Below are positions 1 to 9,197 of a stretch of 45,555 bases of DNA, one piece after another. Both the position numbers and the translations under genes were made by a program. The stretch is from Burkholderiales bacterium. Lineage in GTDB: Bacteria > Pseudomonadota > Gammaproteobacteria > Burkholderiales > Burkholderiaceae_F. The notes under the pieces are model-generated. The model did not search any database, had not been told where the DNA came from, and saw only the letters and a list, made by a program, of their open reading frames with translations. Location of the stretch: NCBI GenBank assembly GCA_020248865.1, contig JADCGS010000028.1, forward strand, positions 1 to 45,555, in the 5' to 3' direction. Numbering within the stretch: the stretch's first letter is position 1; each line of letters begins with the position of its first letter.

Positions 1-109
1 GGGCCAGCAGCGCTACGAGGAGCAGCAGCGCCAACGCAGCATCGCCGCACTCAAGCGCCGCGCCGCTGCGCTGGGATTCCAGATCAACCCCGTGGCAACG
101 GCCGCATGA
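1..109 (+). CDS. C-terminal tail of a truncated ORF, possibly a transposase
   Basis: An open frame enters from the left edge and ends at the TGA at 107-109, leaving 35 readable codons. The tail is rich in Gln and Arg and ends with a basic helix (LKRRAAALGFQI). By eye this resembles the ends of some IS110/IS1111-type transposases, which often finish with a basic helix followed by LGF-like residues. No catalytic region is visible, and I see no terminal inverted repeat in the 56 bases before the next gene. The transposase reading is an inference from pattern memory only. Confidence 0.35.
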   Translation, partial: GQQRYEEQQRQRSIAALKRRAAALGFQINPVATAA

Positions 110-165
110 CATCAGCCGTCTTCAGTTTTGTTTCTTAAGAGGCGGCTGCGGCCAGCCCGCGCCGA

Positions 166-489
166 CTACGGCTTGACGAAGCCGCGCCGCACGTCGAGCT
201 CGGCGTCGAGCGCGCGTTGTGCCGCCTCGAAGGCTTCGCGCGCGGCCACGTACGGGTCTTCGGCGGCCGCCCGCGTGATCGCGATGTCCTTGCCCTTCAG
301 TTGCAGGTCGAGCCGAACGTTGTACCCGCGCCCCTGGTGCTGGTGCATGCCCAGCGGCTCGACGGTGACGTTGCAGCCGGCCAGCGCCGAGTGAAACTGG
401 CCGAGCTTGACGGCCTTGTCGCGCAGCGCCTGTTCGAGCGCCGGCGACGGGGTCATGTGCAGGAAGCGGATGGTGATCGGATACGTCAT
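166..489 (-). CDS. HPF/RaiA-family ribosome-associated protein
   Basis: The 107-residue product has the layout of a short hibernation-promoting factor (sigma-54 modulation/S30EA family). It has an N-terminal strand (ITIRFLHM), the SPALEQALRDKAVKL helix, a central strand with a His/Gly-rich turn (MHQHQGRGYNVRLDL), and a C-terminal helix that begins with DPYVAAREAF. Family members bind the 30S decoding region and block or store ribosomes in slow growth. The ATG at 487-489 was chosen because the domain begins immediately there; the open frame continues upstream without family similarity. It lacks the long C-terminal dimerisation domain of long HPF. It stands alone, divergent from the exporter gene, so the exact role (stress or stationary phase) is inferred from the family. 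Confidence 0.82.
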   Translation of the reverse strand: MTYPITIRFLHMTPSPALEQALRDKAVKLGQFHSALAGCNVTVEPLGMHQHQGRGYNVRLDLQLKGKDIAITRAAAEDPYVAAREAFEAAQRALDAELDVRRGFVKP

Positions 490-769
490 GGTCGGATGCC
501 TGGTTCGTCGGAAATGCCTGCTCAACGTGCCCGCGGCGACCGCCCGTGCGGGCGGCGGCCCGACCGCGGGGCGGCGCTGCCGCGTAACGGGGCCGGGGGC
601 GCGCACCTCCATCGTCTGCCGGTGCGGTAGGCGGCACTTGATGCGGCGCAAGCGGGCGCGCAAGAGCCGGTGCGTCTGTGGCATACCGGTCACGATGCTG
701 CGCGGACGGGCCGTGCCGGTGCCGCAGCACTGCGTCGCCGTGCCGCCGCCGCGCTGAGATACTCGCCCC

Positions 770-1735
770 ATGCAGTCGATCCTCGCCGTGACCGTTCCCT
801 TCTTCGGCCTGGTGCTGTGCGGCTATCTGGCCGCGCGCGCCGGGCTGCTGCCGCAGTCGGCCATCCCGGGACTCAATGGCTTCGTCCTGTACTTCGCGCT
901 GCCCTGCCTGCTGTTCCGCTTCGGCTCGTCGTTGCCGGTGGCCGAGGTGCTCAACCCGCTGGTGTTCGGCCTGTACCTGATCGGCGCGCTCGTCATGGTC
1001 CTTGCCACCGTGTGGCTGACGCGCTCGCCGCAGGTGCCGATGAAAGACGCCGCCTTCGGCGCACTGACCGCCGCCTTTCCCAACACCGGCTTCATGGGCG
1101 TGCCGCTGCTGCCGGCGCTGCTCGGCCCGGCGGCGGCCGGCCCGGTGATCACGATGGTGCTGGTGGACCTGCTGGTCACCAGTTCGCTGGCCATTGCGCT
1201 GTCGCAGGCCGGCGGGCAGGGCGCGCAATCGCCGTGGCGGGCGGCGCAGCGCGCCCTGCGCGGGGCGCTCGTCAATCCGCTGCCCTGGGCCATCGCCGCC
1301 GGCATGCTGTCCTCGGCGCTGGCGCTGCGCCTGCCCGGACCAGCGGACGCCATGGTGGGCATGCTGGCCGACGCGGCCACGCCGGTGGCCCTGTTCACCA
1401 TCGGCACCGTGCTGTACCGCGCCGCCGCCACCACCACCGGGCCGACTCCGGTCGGCCGCTACCTGCCGATCGCCCTGGCCAAGCTGCTGGTGCACCCGCT
1501 GCTGATCTTCACGCTGGGTGCGGCCGCCATGCAGGCGGGCGCGCCGATCACCGCCTTTGCGGTCACCGTCATGGTGCTGGGTGCGGCGCTGCCATCGGCC
1601 AGCACGGTGTCGCTGCTGGCCGAGCGCTACGGCGCGGACAACGGCTGCATCGCGCGCGTGGTGGTCAGCTCGACCGCGCTCGCCTTTGTCAGCTTCACGC
1701 TGATCGCCTGGGGCGCCGGGGTGCAGCCGCGCTGA
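770..1735 (+). CDS. AEC-family (auxin efflux carrier) transporter
   Basis: The 321-residue membrane protein has the family's usual length and about ten hydrophobic segments arranged as two halves. The N-terminal signature (VTVPFFGLVLCGYLAARAGLL, then LNGFVLYFALPCLLF) is typical of bacterial AEC/PIN-fold carriers such as the malonate or malate transporters. The second half shows the matching broken helix with small residues and Pro (VLGAALPSASTVSLLAERYG). Such proteins move organic anions across the inner membrane, probably driven by the proton gradient. The substrate cannot be read from sequence or from the neighbours. The ATG is the first codon of the conserved helix; no strong ribosome binding site is visible. 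The next gene follows after 64 bases on the same strand and may be cotranscribed. Confidence 0.9.
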   Translation: MQSILAVTVPFFGLVLCGYLAARAGLLPQSAIPGLNGFVLYFALPCLLFRFGSSLPVAEVLNPLVFGLYLIGALVMVLATVWLTRSPQVPMKDAAFGALTAAFPNTGFMGVPLLPALLGPAAAGPVITMVLVDLLVTSSLAIALSQAGGQGAQSPWRAAQRALRGALVNPLPWAIAAGMLSSALALRLPGPADAMVGMLADAATPVALFTIGTVLYRAAATTTGPTPVGRYLPIALAKLLVHPLLIFTLGAAAMQAGAPITAFAVTVMVLGAALPSASTVSLLAERYGADNGCIARVVVSSTALAFVSFTLIAWGAGVQPR

Positions 1736-1799
1736 GGGTGGCGCCGCGCCGCCCGTTTCCGCAACGCCGCGTAAGCTCGGACTCCCGTCTGCGACGACC

Positions 1800-2357
1800 A
1801 TGGACCCTGCCGACGACGCCGTCATCGCCGCCACACGCCGCTGGCTGGAGCGCGCCGTGATCGGCCTCGACCTGTGCCCGTTTGCCAGGGGCGTGCACCT
1901 GAGCGGGCGCATCCGCTGGGTCGTGAGCCGGGCCACCACGCCGGATGCGCTGCTGGCCGACCTCGGCCGCGAACTGCGGGCGCTGCAGGCAGCCGATCCC
2001 GACGCGGTGGACACCACCCTGCTGATTCACCCGCAGGCGCTGGCCGACTTCCTGGACTACAACGACTTCCTCGACGTGGCCGACGCGGCGCTCGAGGCGC
2101 TCGGCCTCGACGAGGCGTTGCAGGTGGCGAGCTTTCACCCGCGCTACCAGTTTGCCGGCACCGAGCCCGACGACATCACCAATTACACCAACCGCTCGCC
2201 CTATCCGACGCTGCACCTGCTGCGGCAGGCGAGCGTGGAGCGCGCGGTGGCGGCGTTCCCGGACCCCGAGGCGATCTTCGGCGCCAACATCGAGACACTG
2301 CGCCGGCTGGGGCACGCGGGCTGGGCGGCCTTGTTCGCCGCCGATCCGCCCGGCTGA
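1800..2357 (+). CDS. DUF1415 family protein
   Basis: The 185-residue soluble protein matches the DUF1415 pattern: an N-terminal helix leading into WLERAVIGLDLCPFA, a middle region with LADFLDYNDFLDVAD, then ASFHPRYQFAG followed by DDITNYTNRSPYPTLHLLRQ. The conserved Cys-Pro-Phe near the N-terminus, the FHP motif and the N-x-T-N-RSPYP stretch suggest a binding or catalytic pocket. No reaction is established for the family as far as I know, so I assign no function. It follows the AEC transporter on the same strand and faces the FrhB-like gene tail to tail. Its length matches the family, with no sign of truncation. Confidence 0.85.
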   Translation: MDPADDAVIAATRRWLERAVIGLDLCPFARGVHLSGRIRWVVSRATTPDALLADLGRELRALQAADPDAVDTTLLIHPQALADFLDYNDFLDVADAALEALGLDEALQVASFHPRYQFAGTEPDDITNYTNRSPYPTLHLLRQASVERAVAAFPDPEAIFGANIETLRRLGHAGWAALFAADPPG

Positions 2358-2435
2358 CAGCGGTGCGGCATGAACCGGCGGGCAGCCTCGGTCGCCGCAG
2401 CCGCGCCCGCTGTGGGCAAGCCCCGCGATGGCCGG

Positions 2436-3671
2436 TCAGCGCGGCGGCAGCTCGTCCTGGCGCGGCGCCAGGCCGTAGGGCCGCACCAGCTCCCACACAT
2501 GCGGCGGGACCATGTTCCTGACCTTGCGCGGCGCCTCGCGGCGCAGGTGGATCACGGTTTCGATGGCCTTCATCTCCAGCCGCGAGCGCGCGAACTCCAG
2601 CCCGCGCGGCCCCACCCTGGGCATCAGCCAGCCCACCAGCGGCCGCAGCCACTGCGGCATGCGCCGCAGCGGCAGGCCGCCGGCGGCGCGCTCGGTGTTG
2701 GCGAGAAAGCCCTTGACCGGCGCAGCGCGTCGGCCGCCGCTGGCCGGTGATTCAAGCGCGACCTCCGCGCCCAGCAGCGCCAGCAGTTCCTCGCCGCGCG
2801 CATTGCGCACCAGCAGCCACTGCTCGCCGGTGCCGCCCATGTAGCCGACCGTGATGTCGGCCAGCACGTTGGTGTAGTCCACGCAGGTGCGGCAGGTCAG
2901 CGGGAAGAAGTCGGCCGGCAGTTGCGACAGCGGCAGGCACAGGAACGGGATGGCATGGCGCCGGCCGTCGGCCAGGCGCAGCTCCACGTGGTAGTCGGCG
3001 CGGAACTCCAGGTAGGTGATGGCTGCCGGCGTCGTACCGACCTGCTGCGCCATCAAGGCCAGAAACTCGTGGTAGCGCGCAGTGCTGGTGTTGTCCGAGC
3101 AGGGCGTGCCGATCACGTACAGCCGCTCGAAGCCGAGTTCCGCCTCCAGCGCGCGCAGTGCATAGATCTGGCAGGGAATGCCGATCACCGCCAGCCGCGT
3201 GATGCCCTGCGCGCGTGCCGGCTCCAGCAGTTGCAGCAGCGGGGCATGCCCCATTTTCATGCCGCGGCAGGCGGCCAGATCCGCCGCCCGCGTCACCAGC
3301 ACCGGCACCGGCTTCCAGCGGTCGGCCGCGTCGCTCGCCATGGTCAGCACCGCCTGCACGGCGCCGGTCTCCAGCAGCCGCTCGGCGATGCGCGTGGTGA
3401 TGCCGGTCCACTGCGCGCCAGCGCTCGGCGCACGCAGGCGGGCACGCCACATGGCCCGATACGGGCCGAAGAACCGCTCGTCGCCGCGCGCCGCATCGCG
3501 CACGCGCCCGTGGACCTGCGTCTCCAGCGCCGCGTAGTCGGGCCGGATGAACTGGCAGGCGCGGCCGCAGCGATGCGGATCGGCGGTGCGCGAGATGCCG
3601 CAGTCGGTGCACAGGTCGCGCTGCGGTGCGGGCGCGGCCGCATCGATCCGCCGCAGCGGCACGCTGTCCAT
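2436..3671 (-). CDS. FrhB-like coenzyme F420 hydrogenase/dehydrogenase beta-subunit family protein
   Basis: The 411-residue product has the FrhB/FdhB layout: an N-terminal Cys cluster (LCTDCGISR, then HRCGRACQF) of the 4Fe-4S type, the MKMGHAPLLQLLEPA segment, GIPCQIYALRALE, and a Cys-rich end (TCRTCVDYTN) followed by DITVGYMGG. Family members are Fe-S flavoproteins that move electrons to F420, ferredoxin or other acceptors; the plant and cyanobacterial relatives reduce 7-hydroxymethyl chlorophyll or vinyl groups. The ATG at 3669-3671 was chosen because GGAGGA lies just upstream (minus strand, 3679-3684) and the Cys cluster follows soon after. No hydrogenase or F420 gene is nearby, so the substrate is unknown and a stand-alone reductase role is likely. 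Confidence 0.82.
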   Translation of the reverse strand: MDSVPLRRIDAAAPAPQRDLCTDCGISRTADPHRCGRACQFIRPDYAALETQVHGRVRDAARGDERFFGPYRAMWRARLRAPSAGAQWTGITTRIAERLLETGAVQAVLTMASDAADRWKPVPVLVTRAADLAACRGMKMGHAPLLQLLEPARAQGITRLAVIGIPCQIYALRALEAELGFERLYVIGTPCSDNTSTARYHEFLALMAQQVGTTPAAITYLEFRADYHVELRLADGRRHAIPFLCLPLSQLPADFFPLTCRTCVDYTNVLADITVGYMGGTGEQWLLVRNARGEELLALLGAEVALESPASGGRRAAPVKGFLANTERAAGGLPLRRMPQWLRPLVGWLMPRVGPRGLEFARSRLEMKAIETVIHLRREAPRKVRNMVPPHVWELVRPYGLAPRQDELPPR

Positions 3672-3884
3672 CAATCGGTCCTCCGGCGGCGCGCTGCGCT
3701 CTGACTTTGCATGCGGTGGTCTCCCTGCGGCGCAGCTTAGTCGTGCGCCGCTGGCGCCGCCAGCGCCGTACCTCCCGTGCCGGGCTTCAGTGTCGGCCTT
3801 CAGCGCGCCGGGCCTCTGCGCATGAGTCACGCTGCGGCCGGCGTTTACGCCTACCATCTTCGCGCCGACAAGACGGAGGACTTC

Positions 3885-4247
3885 ATGACCCTGCGCGTGC
3901 GCTCGTACTACTTCAAGGTCAAGGACATGGACGCCGAGGTCCGCTTCTGGCGAACGCTGCTCGAAGTCGAGCCGGTCAAGTCGGGTCCGCGGTGGTCGGA
4001 GTTCCTGATCGCCGGGCAGAGAATCGGATTCCTGCTGAATGATTTCGGGGAGGAACTCGCGGGATGTAGCAGCGTGCCCGTGCTGGAGCTTGACGAAGGC
4101 GCGATGGCTTCGACGGTGGACCGAGCCCGGCGTGCGGGCGCGGTCGTGGTCCTGGACGGCCTGAGTAACCCGGCCATGAACAGCATCGTCCTGGCGACGC
4201 CGGGCGGCCACGAGTTCGAACTGTGCACCTGTGGCGCGCACGACTGA
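3885..4247 (+). CDS. VOC (glyoxalase/bleomycin resistance) family protein
   Basis: The 120-residue single-domain protein has the beta-alpha-beta-beta-beta pattern of the vicinal oxygen chelate fold: VRSYYFKVKDMDAEVRFWRTLL, then FLIAGQRIGFLLNDFG, then a second half with a helix (GAMASTVDRARRAGAVVV) ending in PGGHEFELCT. Such proteins act as dimers in metal-dependent lyases, dioxygenases or antibiotic binding. The substrate cannot be read. The ATG at 3885 is preceded by ACGGAGGA at a good distance. It is divergent from the FrhB-like gene. A damaged second copy lies at 7714-8037 and shares long near-identical DNA stretches, so this region was duplicated. Confidence 0.8.
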   Translation: MTLRVRSYYFKVKDMDAEVRFWRTLLEVEPVKSGPRWSEFLIAGQRIGFLLNDFGEELAGCSSVPVLELDEGAMASTVDRARRAGAVVVLDGLSNPAMNSIVLATPGGHEFELCTCGAHD

Positions 4248-4374
4248 CCGGAGCGGCGCTCGCGGCGTATGGCACCTGGCGCACGTCGGCCTCGTGTGCT
4301 GAAATCAGGCACCTTCGGTCGGCAGTCGCGGTGCCAGATGCGCCGACCCGCGTCATCGGGGAGCACAGGTAGCC

Positions 4375-4845
4375 ATGGCTCAGTCTCTTCTCGTCAACGG
4401 CAGGCTGCGGCGAGTGGCTAGCCGGCGTGATACGCCGCTGCTATGGGTGCTGCGCGAAGACCTCGGCCTGACCGGAGCCAAGTACGGCTGCGGCGCGGCG
4501 TTGTGCGGCGCCTGCACCGTGCATGTCGACGGGCAGGCGGTGCGCAGTTGCGTGACGCCGCTGAGCGCCGTGGCCGGCAGGGCGGTCACGACGATCGAGG
4601 GCGCCGACACGCCGCAAGCGCGTGCGTTGCAGAACGCCTGGATCGAGCACCAGGTGGCGCAGTGCGGCTACTGCCAGACTGGCGCGCTGATGGCTGCCGC
4701 GGCGCTGCTTGCAGCGACTGCGCGGCCGACCGACGCGCAGATCGACGCCGCCATCACCAACCTTTGCCGCTGCGGCACCTACCCGCGCATGCGCACGGCG
4801 ATCCACGCGGCGGCGGCTGCTCTTGCTGCGGCCGGCCGGCCATGA
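4375..4845 (+). CDS. (2Fe-2S)-binding small subunit of an IorA-type molybdenum hydroxylase
   Basis: The 156-residue protein carries the two iron-sulfur motifs of the xanthine oxidase family small subunit. A plant-ferredoxin-type cluster ([17 protein letters not shown], with the fourth Cys in AVRSC) lies in the N-terminal half. A helical second cluster domain ([11 protein letters not shown], then [11 protein letters not shown]) lies in the C-terminal half. It passes electrons from the molybdenum site of the partner subunit. The arrangement matches isoquinoline 1-oxidoreductase alpha (IorA), which has no FAD subunit. The stop codon overlaps the start of the next gene (ATGA), so the two are translationally coupled. 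GGGGAG lies about 11 bases before the ATG. A FAD-subunit gene is absent, so electrons probably go to a cytochrome or another carrier. Confidence 0.93.
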   Translation: MAQSLLVNGRLRRVASRRDTPLLWVLREDLGLTGAKYGCGAALCGACTVHVDGQAVRSCVTPLSAVAGRAVTTIEGADTPQARALQNAWIEHQVAQCGYCQTGALMAAAALLAATARPTDAQIDAAITNLCRCGTYPRMRTAIHAAAAALAAAGRP

Positions 4846-7076
4846 GCAGCGCACGCGCTCGCCGCCCCGCTGCGGCCGCCGGCGCTGGCGTTAACGCCGG
4901 CCGGCGTCGGCTGCTCACCTCGACCTTGGCGGCTGGTGTGTGGACGCTCGGCCACGCCGCGCTGCCAACGGCGCAGGCGCAGCCCGCCCCCGGGCCCGCA
5001 GCGCGCCAAGCGGGCTTCAGCCCGTGGCTGCAGTTTGCGCCCGATGGCAGCGTCACCGTGCTGACCAACGTCGCGGAGATGGGGCAGGGCACCATCAGCG
5101 TGATTTCGCAGATTGCGGCCGAGGAACTCGACGTGGCGTTTGCCTCGGTGCGCGTGCAGCCGGCGCCGCTGGCCCCGCAATTCTTCAACCCCTTCATCGA
5201 CAACTACGCCACCTTCGGCGCGCTCGGATTCCGTGTCAGCTATGCAGTGCTGGCGCCGGTGTGCGCGGCGGCGCGCCACATGCTGGTGGCGGCAGCCGCG
5301 CAGCGCTGGGCGGTGCCGGCGGTCGAGTGCAGCACGGCCGACGGTGGCGTTCGGCATGCGGCCAGCGACCGCCGCCTGCCCTACGCCGCACTGCTGGAAG
5401 CGGCGGCTGCCCTTACCCCGCCCGACAAGCCGGTGCTGCGCCCGCCGCGCGACTGGAAGGTGCTGGGCAGGTCAGTGCCGCGCGCCGACCTGCAGGCCAA
5501 GACCCGCGGCACCGCGATCTTCGGCATCGATGTGGCGCCGCCGCGGTTGCTGGCGGCCGCCGTTGCGCACGCGCCCACCTTTGGCGGCACGCTCGAGCGG
5601 GTCGACCCGGCGCCGGCTCTGGCGGTGCTCGGGGTACGGCAGGTGGTGTCGTTGCCTGCAGCGGTGGCGGTGGTCGCCGATGGTTACTGGGCCGCCCAGC
5701 AGGGGCTGGCCGCGCTGCAGCCGCGCTGGCGTGCCGGCCCGAACGCCGCGCTCGACAGTGAGGCGCTGCGCGCCACCCTGCGGCAGGCGGTGGCGGCTGG
5801 CGGCGGCGCAGGCTTCCCGGCCGACTACGACCCCAGACTCGACGGCCAGGCTACCGCGGCGGCGCTACGCGGCGCGGCGCGCGTGGTCGAGGCCACCTTC
5901 GACGTGCCGTTCCTGGCGCACGCGCCGATCGAGCCGATGAACTGCACCGCCCAGGTGGGCGCCGCGGGCGCCACGGTCTGGCTGTCGACGCAGGCCCCGC
6001 TCGACACCCAGCGCGCGGTGGCTGCCGCGCTCGGGCTGCCTGAGGCGCGGGTGACCGTGCATCAGCAACTGATCGGCGGCGGCTTCGGCCGCCGGCTGGA
6101 GCACGACTTCGCGGTCGAGGCCGCGCGCATCGCGCAGGCCTTGCGCGGCAAGCTGGCCGGCCGCCCGGTCAAGATGATCTGGTCGCGCGCCACCGATCTG
6201 GCCGCAGGGTTCTATCGACCGGCCGCGGCGGCGCGCGTGCGCTTGGCGCTGGGAACCGACGGCATGCCGCAGGCGCTGGCAGCCGACCTGGCGCACCCTT
6301 CGCTGCTCGATCACTCGGGGCTGAGCAACGCAGAGCCGCGGCCGGCGCTGGACTGGTCGGCCTCGATGGGCTGGGCGCGCCAGAGCTACGCGATCCCGGC
6401 GATGGACCTGCGCTGGACGCGGGTCGAGGTCGGGGTGCCCTGCGGCTACTGGCGTTCGGTGGGCGCCTCGCAGAACACGTTCTTCTTCGAACACACGATC
6501 GACCTGGCCGCGCGCTCGGCCGGGGTTGATCCGATGGCGTACCGGCGCCGCCTGCTGGCGCAGCAGCCACGCGCACTGGCCTTCGTAGACGCATTGGCCG
6601 CGGCCGCTGGCTGGGACCGCCCGGCTGTCGCCGGCCGCTACCGTGGCGTGGCGATCAGCGAAGCCAATCGCTCGATCAGCGGCCATGTCGTCGAACTGTC
6701 CGTGACCGCCCCCGGCCGGTTCCGGCTGGAGCGCATCACCGCGGCGATCGATGCCGGCGTGGTCGGTAACCCCGACGCGGTGCAGGCCCAGATGATGGGG
6801 GGCACGCTGTTTGGTCTGTCGGCGGCGCTGTTCGACGAGATCACGTTCAAGGACGGCCGGGTGCAGCAGAGCAACTTTCATGACTATCCGCTGGTGACCG
6901 CGGCGCAGGTGCCGCCGCTGCAGGTGGTGGTACTCGGCAACGGCGATCGCCCCGCCGGCATCGGCGAGGAAGGGCCGCCGACGATCGGTCCGGCCATTGC
7001 CAATGCACTGCTGGCGGCCAGCGGCACGCCGGTCACCCGACTGCCGCTGACGCGCGCCGGCTGGTCGTTGGCCTAG
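4842..7076 (+). CDS. Molybdopterin-binding large subunit, IorB-type (xanthine dehydrogenase family)
   Basis: The 744-residue product starts with an Arg-rich leader and a twin-arginine-type signal ([13 protein letters not shown], ending near AQAQP), pointing to periplasmic export with its small partner. Molybdopterin-contact motifs follow: [18 protein letters not shown], the [13 protein letters not shown] loop, [18 protein letters not shown], and near residue 710 the GIGEEGPP segment that holds the catalytic Glu of molybdenum hydroxylases. It matches the isoquinoline 1-oxidoreductase beta family in length and motifs, although many members act on aldehydes or other N-heterocycles, so the substrate stays open. 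The start was placed at the ATGA overlap with the small subunit. No XdhC/CoxI-type maturation gene is next to it. Confidence 0.92.
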   Translation: MSSARARRPAAAAGAGVNAGRRRLLTSTLAAGVWTLGHAALPTAQAQPAPGPAARQAGFSPWLQFAPDGSVTVLTNVAEMGQGTISVISQIAAEELDVAFASVRVQPAPLAPQFFNPFIDNYATFGALGFRVSYAVLAPVCAAARHMLVAAAAQRWAVPAVECSTADGGVRHAASDRRLPYAALLEAAAALTPPDKPVLRPPRDWKVLGRSVPRADLQAKTRGTAIFGIDVAPPRLLAAAVAHAPTFGGTLERVDPAPALAVLGVRQVVSLPAAVAVVADGYWAAQQGLAALQPRWRAGPNAALDSEALRATLRQAVAAGGGAGFPADYDPRLDGQATAAALRGAARVVEATFDVPFLAHAPIEPMNCTAQVGAAGATVWLSTQAPLDTQRAVAAALGLPEARVTVHQQLIGGGFGRRLEHDFAVEAARIAQALRGKLAGRPVKMIWSRATDLAAGFYRPAAAARVRLALGTDGMPQALAADLAHPSLLDHSGLSNAEPRPALDWSASMGWARQSYAIPAMDLRWTRVEVGVPCGYWRSVGASQNTFFFEHTIDLAARSAGVDPMAYRRRLLAQQPRALAFVDALAAAAGWDRPAVAGRYRGVAISEANRSISGHVVELSVTAPGRFRLERITAAIDAGVVGNPDAVQAQMMGGTLFGLSAALFDEITFKDGRVQQSNFHDYPLVTAAQVPPLQVVVLGNGDRPAGIGEEGPPTIGPAIANALLAASGTPVTRLPLTRAGWSLA

Positions 7077-7180
7077 TCGCTGGTGCCGATTGGCACCATG
7101 CGGTTTAGGATTGCGGAAGGCTCGGTTCGGCGTGTTCGGCCGCGCTGCGCGCCGGACTTCGGATGAACGGGAGGATCGTC

Positions 7181-7531
7181 ATGCAAGCGATAAATCTTGC
7201 CGACAAGCTGGCGCTGTTCAGTGAGCACTTCAAGCCCCGTACCGTGGGCGAGTTCAATGGGCACGACCTGATGGTTGTCAAGGTGAAGGGACCCTTCGTC
7301 TGGCACAAGCACGACGAGACCGACGATTTCTTCCTGGTGCTGAAGGGCCGGCTGACGATCCAGTTGCGGGCCGGGGACGTCACCCTGGGTCCCGGCGAAC
7401 TGTTCGTCGTGCCCCGGGGTGTGGAGCACTGCCCCGTGGCCGAGGAAGAGACCCATGTCCTTCTGATCGAACCGCGGGGCACGTCGAACACCGGCGATGC
7501 CGCGACTGCGGCGGCGCGGGTGGTGGTCTAG
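7181..7531 (+). CDS. Cupin domain protein
   Basis: The 116-residue product is a single cupin barrel. Motif 1 is visible as VWHKHDETDDFFLVLKGRLTI (metal-ligand His pair plus Glu/Asp), and motif 2 as PGELFVVPRGVEHCPVA (third His). Small cupins of this type are often of unknown function, some being isomerases or sensors of small ligands. I chose the ATG at 7181 rather than the one at 7163 because GGGAGG sits 6 bases in front of it. It stands downstream of the molybdenum hydroxylase with a gap of about 100 bases, in a run of small accessory genes; no link to the hydroxylase is shown. Confidence 0.85.
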   Translation: MQAINLADKLALFSEHFKPRTVGEFNGHDLMVVKVKGPFVWHKHDETDDFFLVLKGRLTIQLRAGDVTLGPGELFVVPRGVEHCPVAEEETHVLLIEPRGTSNTGDAATAAARVVV

Positions 7532-7713
7532 TCACATCCGGGCGCGTCGGGTTGCTCTGGCCGTTTGCTCGTCAAGCGGCCGGGGAAGGTGATGTCGGCT
7601 CTGGGGTCGCGGCGCGCCGCCGGGTGAAGACTATTCTCGGACCCGTGCCGGGCCTCCGGTCTGACGAAGGACCGACGTCCTACGGCCCACTGACCGCGCT
7701 GGAGGCGTCGGTC

Positions 7714-8037
7714 ATGAGCGCAGGAGTCGCGTTCTGGCGACCTTCGCTTCAGCCTGACCCGGTCATGTCGGGTCGGCGGCGGTCGGAGTTCCTGATCGCC
7801 GGGCGGAGAATCGGAATCCTGCCGAAAGACTTCGGGGAGGAACTCGTGGATGGTGCTGCCGCGTGCCGTTGCTGGAGCTGGGCGGAGACGCGATGGCCTC
7901 GACCGTCGATCGAGCCCGGCGTGCGGGCGCGGTCGTGGTCCTGGACGGCCTGAGCGATCCGGTCATGAACGGCATGGGACCGCCAACGGCGCGCGGCCAC
8001 GAGATCGCAGGGCGCGCCGGTGGCGCGCGCAACTGAC
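7714..8037 (+). pseudogene. Frameshifted second copy of the VOC gene
   Basis: DNA from about 7714 to 8037 aligns along its length with the VOC gene at 3885-4247. The shared stretches include the segment around GGTCGGAGTTCCTGATCGCC and a run of over 40 bases covering the GCGGTCGTGGTCCTGGACGG region. The N-terminal half is in one frame (VAFWRP, then SEFLIAGRRIGILPKDFGEEL). After about 7855 a small indel moves the homologous reading (VPLLELGGDAMASTVDRARRAGAVVV) into another frame. Both copies end with similar bases and a TGA. It is an old duplicate that has decayed; an assembly error would not explain the many spread differences. Confidence 0.75.
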
Positions 8038-8070
8038 CCGCGACACGGTGCCGCAGCAGGATCTCGCAAG

Positions 8071-8532
8071 GTGAATGTTCTGGAGTTGCTCGCCTCCGGG
8101 CCGCCCGCTTACCGCGGCCGGGGCACCAACCACGACGGCGAGCCGTTCATCGGCGCGTTGCGCGTGCAGGTGCTCGGCGACGGCCGCGCCGTGCTTTTGC
8201 ACTACTGCGCCACCCTCGACGACGGCACGGTGGCCCACACCGAGTCCACGCTGCTGGCGCCCGGGCCGGACGGCCGGCTCTGCCTGTAGCCCGTGATGTC
8301 CGAGTGGCCGGTCGTGCTGCCGCACGCGCAGATCGAGACGCAGGCGCCGGGCGATCCCCGAACCACGGCCGTCTTCGCCTCCGGTGCGCGCGAGGACCGA
8401 GACTGCTTCCGGGAGGAGATCACCCTCGCGTTCGGTGCCGACGGCAGCCTGACGTATGCCCACGCCTGGGGCCTGCCCGCAGGGCCCTTCAAAGATCGAT
8501 CGACCTGCCGTCTGTTCCAGACCACCGCCTGA
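8071..8532 (+). pseudogene. Lipocalin-like small protein gene interrupted by one in-frame TAG
   Basis: Codons from the GTG at 8071 to the TGA at 8530-8532 form one continuous frame except for a single TAG at 8287-8289. The first part reads as a strand-rich domain (RGRGTNHDGEPF, LRVQVLGDGRAVLLHY, STLLAPGPDGRLCL). The part after the stop continues it naturally (VMSEWPVVLPH, AVFASGAREDRDCFREEITLAF, TYAHAWGLPAGPF). The stop falls where Trp (TGG) would fit. This suggests a DUF1579- or FABP-like fold of about 153 residues. It may be a recent nonsense mutation, a sequencing error or, less likely, readthrough. The function is unknown. Confidence 0.6.
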
Positions 8533-8765
8533 GGCGCCGTCGCGCGCCGTCTGCGGCGCGGTCGATGCCCGGGCGTGCCCGCGTCGCCCGGATGCCGGCC
8601 TGGCTCGGCGACAATGAGAGGGTTGTTCTCGCCAGGGTGACGTACGGCTCGGTCCCGTCACCGGGATCGCTCGAAGCACTCTGCCCACCCGCAGGATGAA
8701 GGCGGTGCAGCCTCTCGCCCGGCGGCGATGGGCTGCGCGCCCGACCCGGAAGGATGCCGCCCGCC

Positions 8766-9104
8766 ATGAAGGCCACCGCCGCAGAGCTGCTGTCCCGCTT
8801 GCCCGGCAGGATCAGTGCGCGCTGGCCCGCGGGCGAGCGCTTCGTCCAGGCGCTCGCGCACGGCACCATGTCGGTGGAGCTGTACGCGCCGCAAGGCACC
8901 GACCCGCAGGGACCACACGAGCAGGACGAGCTCTACTTCATCATCGCCGGCAGCGGCGAGTTCGTCTGCGGCGACGAGCGGGCACGCTTCGCCCCCGGCA
9001 TGGCCTTGTTCGTGCCGGCGGGAACGCCGCACCGCTTCGAGGGCTTTTCGGACGACTTCGCCACCTGGGTGGTGTTCTGGGGGCCGCAGGGGGGCGAGCG
9101 GTGA
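8766..9104 (+). CDS. Cupin domain protein
   Basis: The 112-residue product is a second single-barrel cupin, not closely similar to the one at 7181. It shows GPHEQDELYFIIAGSGEF (motif 1, with His and Glu ligands) and FAPGMALFVPAGTPHRFEGF (motif 2, with the later His). It ends with a Trp-rich strand (ATWVVFWGPQGG). GGAAGG at 8748-8753 lies 12 bases before the ATG at 8766; the ATG at 8754 overlaps that signal and was not chosen. The metal centre looks complete, but no reaction can be assigned. It lies among small unrelated accessory genes. Confidence 0.82.
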   Translation: MKATAAELLSRLPGRISARWPAGERFVQALAHGTMSVELYAPQGTDPQGPHEQDELYFIIAGSGEFVCGDERARFAPGMALFVPAGTPHRFEGFSDDFATWVVFWGPQGGER

Positions 9105-9197
9105 GGTGCGGGGCAGCGGCAGCCTCGCGCTTGCAATGGCAACGAGGCGGTACCGCAGTGGGTCTTGCCTGCAAGGCGGGCCGCGGTGCGCGATGAC

